Part shown: piece by piece, positions 57,087-64,000 of the stretch
How positions within the stretch are numbered: the first letter of the stretch is position 1
Layout: each line of letters opens with the position of its first letter
NCBI GenBank assembly: GCA_020137815.1
Contig: CM035353.1
Location: forward strand, 1,199,310 to 1,263,309
Reading direction: 5' to 3'
Source: Hormiphora californensis
Lineage: Eukaryota > Ctenophora > Tentaculata > Cydippida > Pleurobrachiidae
DNA: 64,000 nt
Position numbers and translations under genes: made by a program
The notes under the pieces: generated by a model
Databases searched by the model: none
Seen by the model: only the letters and a program-made list of their open reading frames with translations
Told to the model about the DNA's origin: nothing

Positions 57087-58618
57087 CTATGCGAAAGTTT
57101 CACAGAAGTGTGCCTGATTTTCGTTACAGTCATCCGTCTCCCAAGGACCCCATGGCCTGTTTCCGTTGTTGGTTCCAATCAGAACACACTTGTGATTGTG
57201 GTTTCCTGGCTTCATTCCACTACCGTTGGTCAATACATGGTCTCTAAGTCTTGGTTCAAAGGTCCTGGGATCCTCACCAGTGACAGTGTAGTGCTCCTTG
57301 TATATAGGACGAGGATTTTGTCCAAATCGTCGGGTACAGAAGATACCGGCCCATGCCCTGCAAATGAAATAATACATAATATTTATAACACTACCAAATC
57401 TTAGTTAATTACGTAATCATAGCAAGGTTATAACAGCAACATACTGGTAACATAGACACTGGTAACATAGACACCTGGCGCCGCGCGACCCCCGCCAGGT
57501 GTCTATGTCACCAAAGCAACACATACCATCCCTTTTTACTAAGGGGGGACCTGGTGACCCATTCTGCTTCATCAATTGTGCTAGGAACCCACACATGAGC
57601 GTCATTTGCGTTACATTCCAATTCACAGGGTTTGAAGGGTTGTCTTCTCTACAAGGAATAATTGACAAGATAAACAACTGTATAATGGTACTAAATTAAT
57701 TAATACCGTCATGCATTCATAATCAGTGTTTCCCAGGACGAACGTAAAGCCGAAGAGCGGGCGCCCGCTCTTCGGCTTCTACAGAATCACGATAGGAAGT
57801 CTTTGGTTTGATTTGATGAAAGGTTGTAAGAAAGTGTAGTGAACTTGTATATGATATCAATGTCCACCCGGCGTTATTATTTCTAACAAACTCACCCCAA
57901 AAAGTTTGTAGCACTTTCCTTTGTATTTTTGCCACCCTGGTTTGCATCCTCCGCCTCCTAAAAAATAATGGGATTTAGCACACAGAGTGACCTTGGCGGG
58001 GGCCATATAATGAACTAGGTCCTCCTGTTCTAGATAGTTTAACGGTTTGAAACGGAGCAAGAGAGCAACGGAACAATATTGGGGGAAAACTTTTGTGCCT
58101 GAACCTCAGGTTCAGACCACGGCTATTTTTCACCGAGACCTGAGATCTCCGATTTCGGTGACCGACGCAGATCTCAGTGACAATAGCCTTAGCTTAGCCT
58201 GAACCTGAGGCCTTAAATTTCAGGGAATAGCCGTCACTGATACATGAGATCTCAGGTTTCAGTGGAAAATAGCCGTGGCCTGAACCTGAGGTTCTGGCAC
58301 GACAGTTTCCCCCATAGTTCCAGACGGGCGAAAAATCAATAAATGTCATCGACCGCACTGTACTCGTAGGAAACTGATATGACGAAACATAACAGCAATC
58401 TCTCAGCTTCCTTTAAAACAATATATGCTACTAACCTGAATTTTTAATCCTATAGTTTGGGTACCACCCATCAGATGTACAACCTTTTGGTATGGGCATA
58501 ACATAATATCCACTAACTCCACCACCTAGGTCCTTTCCATAGTCCGTAAAATAATGTTAGCTCCAGATGCGATAGCCACAAGAGCTGCAGACAAACAGAT
58601 AAAGTTGACCATACTCAT
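57087..58618 (-). pseudogene. C-type lectin copy 2, exon 1 frameshifted
   Basis: Same four-exon structure as copy 1: 58618-58436, 57957-57896, 57648-57527, 57357-57087. Exons 2-4 are open and very similar (CKPGWQKYKGKCYKLFG; AHVWVPSTIDEAEWVTRSPL; HNHKCVLIGTNNGNRPWGPW, then ETDDCNENQAHFCETFA). Exon 1 is 183 nt against 184: after the signal peptide, copy 1 has AACATCATTTGTACGG and copy 2 has AACATTATTTTACGG. This 1-nt loss removes a Cys codon and leads to an early stop. TATA box and introns are conserved. Either a recent pseudogene or a consensus error, since the mature part elsewhere is well kept. Confidence 0.7.
58080..58318. repeat. CTGAACCTGAGG palindromic family copy in lectin copy 2, intron 1
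   Basis: Same position and almost the same sequence as 53085-53300. Confidence 0.8.
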
Positions 58619-58654
58619 ATTTTCAAAAAGTGAGAATGCGGTGGCAACGGCGGG

Positions 58655-58666
58655 ATTTATATATTA
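58655..58666 (-). promoter_or_regulatory. TATA box of lectin copy 2
   Basis: AATATATAAAT on the minus strand at the same distance from the start codon as in copy 1. Confidence 0.45.
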
Positions 58667-58804
58667 TCCATTATGATGTACATGATGACCTGTTTCTTCC
58701 TGGTCTTCAGCTGCATACACTGAGCTAGATCGACTAGAGAGAGAGCTCTGTCCCTCTCTATCTTTTCTCTGAGTCAGACACTGTATCACTCTGCAGAGAG
58801 ATGC

Positions 58805-59385
58805 GGTAGGCGGACTATAGTGCTAACGGACTCTTTATCTTAATTCAAGGCGGACTCTATATCTAAAAGCGGACTCCTTATCTACAGTTAGACTTTGAAA
58901 AAAGTTTAGATAAACAGTCCGCCCAATGTAGACTTTTTAGAAGTAGAGTCCGCCCTGTGTAGACTTTTTCGACATAGAGTCCCTTGGTACTTTTTGGCCA
59001 CAAATCCCCCAACCCGGACTCTATATCTAAAATCCTAAACCAACCCAAAACCTAGCCCTAACCCTAACCTCGAACCCAAATAACAGGCCCTAACACTTCT
59101 AAACTAGTATAGGGGTAGAGCAAACTCTCGTTTCCGGCCTAACGGCCGGAAATCTCGAGTTCGCGGTGAAAGGCGGACTCTATATCTAATTTAGATTTAT
59201 GTAGATATAGAGTCCACTTTGTTTTGACTTTTTAGATAAAGAATCTGCCCTGTGTAGACTTTTTAGATAAAGAGTCCTCCTAGAGTTTAGAATTATTTGG
59301 ACTCTTTATCTAAATCTAAATTTAGATATAGAGTCCTCTTTAGACTTTAGAGTGTAGCACTAGAGTCCGCACACCGCCGGTGCCA
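58805..59385. repeat. GGCGGACTCTAGTGCTAACG repeat, copy 2
   Basis: Matches 49655-50215 over most of its length, including CTCGTTTCCGGCCTAACGGC and the CTAACCCTAACCTCGAACCC run. It lies just upstream of lectin copy 2. Confidence 0.8.
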
Positions 59386-59965
59386 ACGGTAGCTCAAATC
59401 ATAGGGCAACCTTTCCGGCCTACTAATTTTAATTAGTTTTGGTATAATTTGCATCATTTTTTGGGATTTCTTATCCATTTAGACGTAGTAGAACAGGTAC
59501 GGAGAGTATGGAATCGCTAAGTTGAAAAAAATTTCATTTTTGACGTCATAAAATGACGTTATACAGTCGGACCCCGATTTAACGCCCCCCGATTTAACGG
59601 CACCCCGATTTAACTGACCAAGTTTGAGATCGATTGGATGAGATTTGAGTCCGAGCTATGGCGAAAAACCCCATATCGTCATATCTAATTTTAAACAGTC
59701 ATAACACTTCAGAAGCGTTTTAAGACCCTTATACATGTAGTTTTGAAAATTCGCTATGGAGTTTATGAAAGTTTAGACAATTCTCTTTCCATGATATAGT
59801 CTTCGTTTTTCGATTAGAATCCGTCTTCCGGGTGTAAATTGAACTCAAAGAATTCTGGTCAGAGTCTGAAAAATTACGACTTTAAGACGTTCTGTAGAAC
59901 GTTCCTGGCGATGAAAAGAGACCCCATTATCGACTAATGCACACACATCCAGGGGGGGGGGGGGA
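59386..59965. other. Gene-free stretch with a pogo-like end
   Basis: TACAGTCGGACCCCGATTTA with repeated CCCCGATTTAAC units at 59570-59625; otherwise unique, AT-rich, without an ORF. A G run at 59954-59964. Confidence 0.5.
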
Positions 59966-59969
59966 AGAC

Positions 59970-60388
59970 ACACTGAAGTTGGGCGCGCTCGTTCAAATCT
60001 CAACCTCGTGACACACACTGAAGTTCGAAGTTCGAAGTTTTTCGAAAACCCATTTTCGGCTGAGAAATCATTTGTAAGAGGCTAACTTATTTAGCTGGTA
60101 CATCTCTCGAGGTGTCCTTTATCCATACTGAGTCAATTTCACCGTTTTTGAAATTTTTGGCTAATTCGGTCACAGTTGTCCTAATTCACCAACATTTTTA
60201 AAAACGGTGAAATTGACTCGGTATGGATAAAGGACACCTCGAGAGATGTACCAGTAAATAAGTTAGCCACTTACAAATGATTTCTCAGCCGAAAATGGGT
60301 TTTCGCGAAACTTCGAACTTCGAACTTCAGTGTGTGTCGCGAGGTTGAGAGTTGAACGAGCGCGCCCAACTTCAGTGTGTCTCGCCTC
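59970..60388. mobile_element. Palindromic MITE (AGACACACTGAAGTTGGGCG), copy 2
   Basis: Same family as 45546-45986. Arms carry AACCTCGTGACACACACTGA and inverted partners, with the TACATCTCTCGAGGTGTCC pair. Confidence 0.9.
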
Positions 60389-60954
60389 CAGTAGATGTAC
60401 CAGCTGTGAAAACGAAAAGCTTCTATCTCTTTTCGTTTGGCCTGAATATGGTTTATAAAAGAGCGTCTCTCCTATGCGCCCATGCGCGTATACGCGTGTT
60501 TCACTGAATTTATGGCAAATGGGACAAGTATCTATAACTTTCGGTTCCAGATGAGATAGAGACTTAAAATTTTAAACTTGAGTCAAAGACCCCAAGCCGG
60601 GTATACATTCCAATTTTCAAGTCAAACGGATGAAAGGGAGCCACGCTATACTAGCCTTCTAAAATATGGGTTTTCAGCCAAAACACCCATAAAACGTATA
60701 ACTGCGTTTCTGGCGTAGGGTGTTGGATTTTAAAATCAATTTTTTGTACCTCATCTTACTAGATAGAATTTTTAACGCTGATTCCGAATCTGTCAAAATT
60801 TTTGATCTACGAGCATGTCTTCAGGTGTAACCGTGCTCCTAAATGAACTTGACTGTGCGCTGCGTTCCACTGCTGCGCTTTGGGGGGGATTGCAACCTTT
60901 GCGCTTGCCAGCGCAGTGATGATAAAAATAATAACTGCAAGTGCATGCTGCTGC
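60389..60954. other. Gene-free stretch
   Basis: No gene or repeat family recognised. TTTCGGTTCCAGATGAGATA near 60540 resembles the inner part of the TATAGTCGG MITE family. Confidence 0.4.
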
Positions 60955-60984
60955 TGTTTATTCTTGGTCTTCAGCTACATACAC

Positions 60985-61098
<114 letters not shown>

Positions 61099-61578
61099 GC
61101 GAAGAGTTGATAGGTTTACTTATTTTCAAGTATTGAGCTTTGAGCTTTGCAGTCAGAGGTACCTACAGCTGTTTGTGTGTCATAACACCTCCCCTAAACA
61201 CACTACATATATAAAATCAAGGGTGAAGATTGGATGAACTTGATTTTCCCCAAAAGAAGTTTTTCTACCCCTACGAGGAGCCCTAAGTTGATCTGTATCT
61301 GTTTACGACTTCTACAAGGCTTTGGTGACATTGACACCTAGTGCGTGCGAGATCGAGCTCGCACATGTGTGTGAGCTCAGTCTTGGTCGCGCACGGTGTC
61401 TATGTCACCAATACAAGGCTATCATCGAGACCTGAATTTTGTGCACGTAGACCGCAAAAAAAGCCTAACTTCAGAAATTGTCTGTCACCGGTAAAACCAT
61501 CCCCAATTTCAAACATGATCGATGGGTTCCAAAATTGTATGTAAAATTAGTAATTAATTTCTCCTAGGAGCTATATCA

Positions 61579-62713
61579 GGGGCTCTTCGACGAAACTTTA
61601 AGCACACTTAAAAACGTTGCGTAACTCTCCTTTCACACCTTCTAATTGATTTTCACACCCCTTAAGCATGGTTTGTGTCGACGAAACTTTTTAGAAATCT
61701 TGCTTAGTGAAAATTGAGGGGTAATAAGTGAAGTTTTACACAAGCTCTCCAAACCTTGCGTAACCCCCTAATCACGTGGTAAAATCACGTGATTTGGACC
61801 AAATTGAAGCGACAATGACGTCATAGTTCACGCAATATCTCACCCAAGTATCGAGAAAAGTGAGGTTTGTTAAGTCTCCTCCAGAGCAGACTTAATGGTA
61901 GTTAAGACAGCGTTGGCAAGTAAAAGATGCTACAAAACAGTGTATATTTTGCTTTTCGCATGTAGAAAGAAGATAAAATGGCACTCCTTGTCCCCCATGG
62001 AGCTATCTCTACTCAGCCACAATATTGAGGCACTAGTTTGGGGTTTCAGCCAAGCCCATACACCATCAGTATTACTCTCACAGATGTGGATGAATTCAGT
62101 TGTTTTCCTTCTGGCATGACAAGATGAATAGTGAACTACTACTATACTTTCACTGTTTATCTCTTCATCTAGCAGCCTATCTATTCATCTCACCCGGCCT
62201 AAATAATATTACAAGTTATGAGTGAATAGGTTTGTTGATTTTTCATGATGAACAATCAATATTAGGTCTCTATTTGACCGCTATAACATTCATTGCCAGC
62301 TACTGTAAAAGTACACATAGTTTTGAAGGTTTGAAATTTTTTGAATCTTGACTCAAGATTGTTGAGAAATGGAAGTCAAACTTCTTCTTCACCCCCAATC
62401 TGGTGTGATATCCCGCTAACACTATTGGCTGGTGAACCCTACACGTGACCAAATTGACGCCTGTGTAAACCCATGTAATGGAAATCCTATCACGTGTCCA
62501 GTTTCGATCCCCTGATTGGTTGTCTATACCCATACACGAGGGGTGATCCGGGGCTTCACGTGGTATACACGTGGTTCACACCAAGGACCTAAAGTGAGGT
62601 TTTGGAAAGCGTTCGACGACACCCCTCTCGAGACAAGTCTGAAAAATTTTCCATGTGTAACTCTAAAGAGAGCTTATTTATTAAGTGTGCTTAAAGTTTC
62701 GTCGAAGAGCCCC
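61579..62713. mobile_element. 1.1-kb element with 31-bp terminal inverted repeats
   Basis: Ends GGGGCTCTTCGACGAAACTT, TAAGCACACTT and the inverted AAGTGTGCTTAAAGTTTCGT, CGAAGAGCCCC. The interior has no recognisable transposase; short frames at 61895-62119 and 62516-62764 are unconvincing. Several CACGTG/CACGTGA and ATTGG words lie inside (61775-61790, 62420-62575). Confidence 0.8.
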
Positions 62714-62760
62714 AGTGCTGTATCAGTTGTATCAGTTATGCTAACAAACATTAACTTTAA

Positions 62761-63105
62761 CTAGCCCAATAGCCTGAGTTTTGGACAGCAGGCAAATAGC
62801 CTGAGTTTACCAAGATGGTAAAAACGATGGTAAAAACGATGGTAAAAACGATGGTAAAAACGATGGTAAAAACGATACACACAGATAGAATATGTTGGGG
62901 CATGTTCCAGTTGTGCCTAGTGCACCGACAACAGTCACGTAAGGGGGAAGGGGAAAAAAGAGAGATTCATACTTTAACATGTATTCTGTGTGTATCGTTT
63001 TCACCATCGTTTTTACCATCGTTTTTACCATCGTTTTTAGGATGTGTAGAACGCACTCTTAGGATTCAAGGTGTTTGCTGTCCAAAACTCAGGCTATTGG
63101 GCTAG
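62761..63105. mobile_element. 345-bp palindromic MITE with GATGGTAAAAAC subrepeats
   Basis: Ends CTAGCCCAATAGCCTGAGTT, TTGGACAGCA are inverted at the right (TGCTGTCCAAAACTCAGGCT). Inside, five GATGGTAAAAAC units face four inverted ATCGTTTTTACC units. Confidence 0.85.
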
Positions 63106-63340
63106 TGGACCCCAAGCTCACAAAACCTACAACAAGTATGGATCTAGTAGCAACTGTAAGGCAACAGGAGAGGGTGGCCGTGGTCACAATGTCACAAACT
63201 CCAATATCGTGGATAAATTAACAATTAGAAAATTGGTTTTCAAGTTGTCTAACAATTGAACAGTTTAGCGTCTTTATTGCATTGGAATTTGTTGATGATG
63301 GTCGAGAAAGCGATGGTATAACATAAACACGGGATAATAT

Positions 63341-63430
63341 GTACCAACCAATCAGAACTCGTTATTAGGTCACGTGACTGGTTATCAGCCAATCAGGGGC
63401 CAGTATTTCCTGATTCGGTCGGTTCCTGAT
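63341..63430. mobile_element. CCAAT/CACGTG MITE, copy 6
   Basis: AACCAATCAGAACTCGTTAT, GGTCACGTGACTGG, CAGCCAATCAGGGG and the end TTCGGTCGGTTCCTG, flanked by ATATGTACC on both sides (probable 9-bp duplication). The left terminus is shortened. Confidence 0.8.
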
Positions 63431-64000
63431 ATGTACCAGTGAGATCGAGGTTAGCGAAACAGAGAGGTAGCAAAGCTAGGGATAGTATAGGCCGACCGCT
63501 TTGACTCACTTAAATTAATTCCCCTCAACTATGATCAATGAAAATGAATCAAATTCTGGTATTCCCCGCCAAACTGGGCAAAGTGTCGATTAGGCACGAT
63601 AGAGCTCAAATTGAAACAAATCCAGAATGCATTCTAACTCAAAGCTAAGAACAAAATGTAAAATGTAGTATGCTAGGGTCTTCAAATTTACTTTTAGTTT
63701 ATCCCACATTCTAGTAACCATGTCTCTATCAGTGCTGCTTGCAGTCAAAATACGGTAACGCAAAATACAGTAAGGAGACGCGCACGGTGCATAACGCGCG
63801 GCAAAAAGTTCATGTGTCAGCACGTACTATAGCGCCCTTATTGGTCACGGTTGCGCGTCGTCTTACTGTATCTCCGTTTTCCATTACCGTTTTCCCACTA
63901 CAAGCGACCGTGTATAACACCTGATCTATACTACTCCATCAATAACCACACGAACACTTTCGTCAACAACCGAATCTGCTTCTTCATTGATAACCACATC
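63431..64000. other. Gene-free end of window
   Basis: No supported gene. CCGTTTTCCATTACCGTTTT, CCCACTACAA at 63870-63902 is shared with 53965-53995 and 54190-54230, another dispersed repeat end. Confidence 0.4.

Overview
This window looks like nuclear DNA of an intron-rich marine invertebrate, possibly a sponge or another early-branching animal. The evidence is short GT-AG introns with in-phase exons, secreted multi-domain animal proteins (C-type lectin, Ig, Kazal, von Willebrand type D, C8, probable PLAT), dense palindromic MITEs, long minisatellites and GA/CT microsatellites. The species call is inference. No rRNA, tRNA, CRISPR or prokaryotic operon was seen.

Layout. 1-4371 (minus): a partial scaffold-like gene with a PH/EVH1-like N-terminus, a beta-grasp-like segment and a Pro/Gln/Met-rich tail. 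4400-14300: mostly non-coding, with nested inverted-repeat elements, a triplicated promoter-like block, a 2.1 kb stretched-homopolymer segment (10507-12625, probably a consensus artefact) and a 35-bp minisatellite. 14309-22135 (plus): a 20-exon secreted Ig-Kazal-Ig-VWD-C8 protein whose first large intron is a 41-bp satellite; its frame is broken in several places. 22140-25500: repeats and low-quality sequence. 25560-32933 (minus): three genes head-to-tail, namely an unknown gene, a CACTA/tnp2-like transposase, and a Pro/Thr/Ser-repeat protein ending in a zinc-finger-like motif. All their visible exons join in phase.

33000-51900: repeats, with a probable PLAT-domain fragment (38206-39038), a frame-broken AGP/NYLC-repeat exon (43026-43376) and an ORF split by a MITE (45288-46198). 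51941-58618 (minus): two tandem secreted C-type lectin genes of four exons each; the second has a 1-bp deletion in exon 1. 58800-64000: elements with terminal inverted repeats and no convincing gene.

The most unusual signals are these. A small CCAAT/CACGTG element lies next to splice donors and has duplicated exon-donor junctions. The same CCAAT plus CACGTG pairing recurs in an unrelated satellite and in a promoter-like triplication. A multi-gene transposon-like cassette is frame-intact although genes around it are broken. Several paralogous empty sites fix the boundaries of individual MITE insertions.
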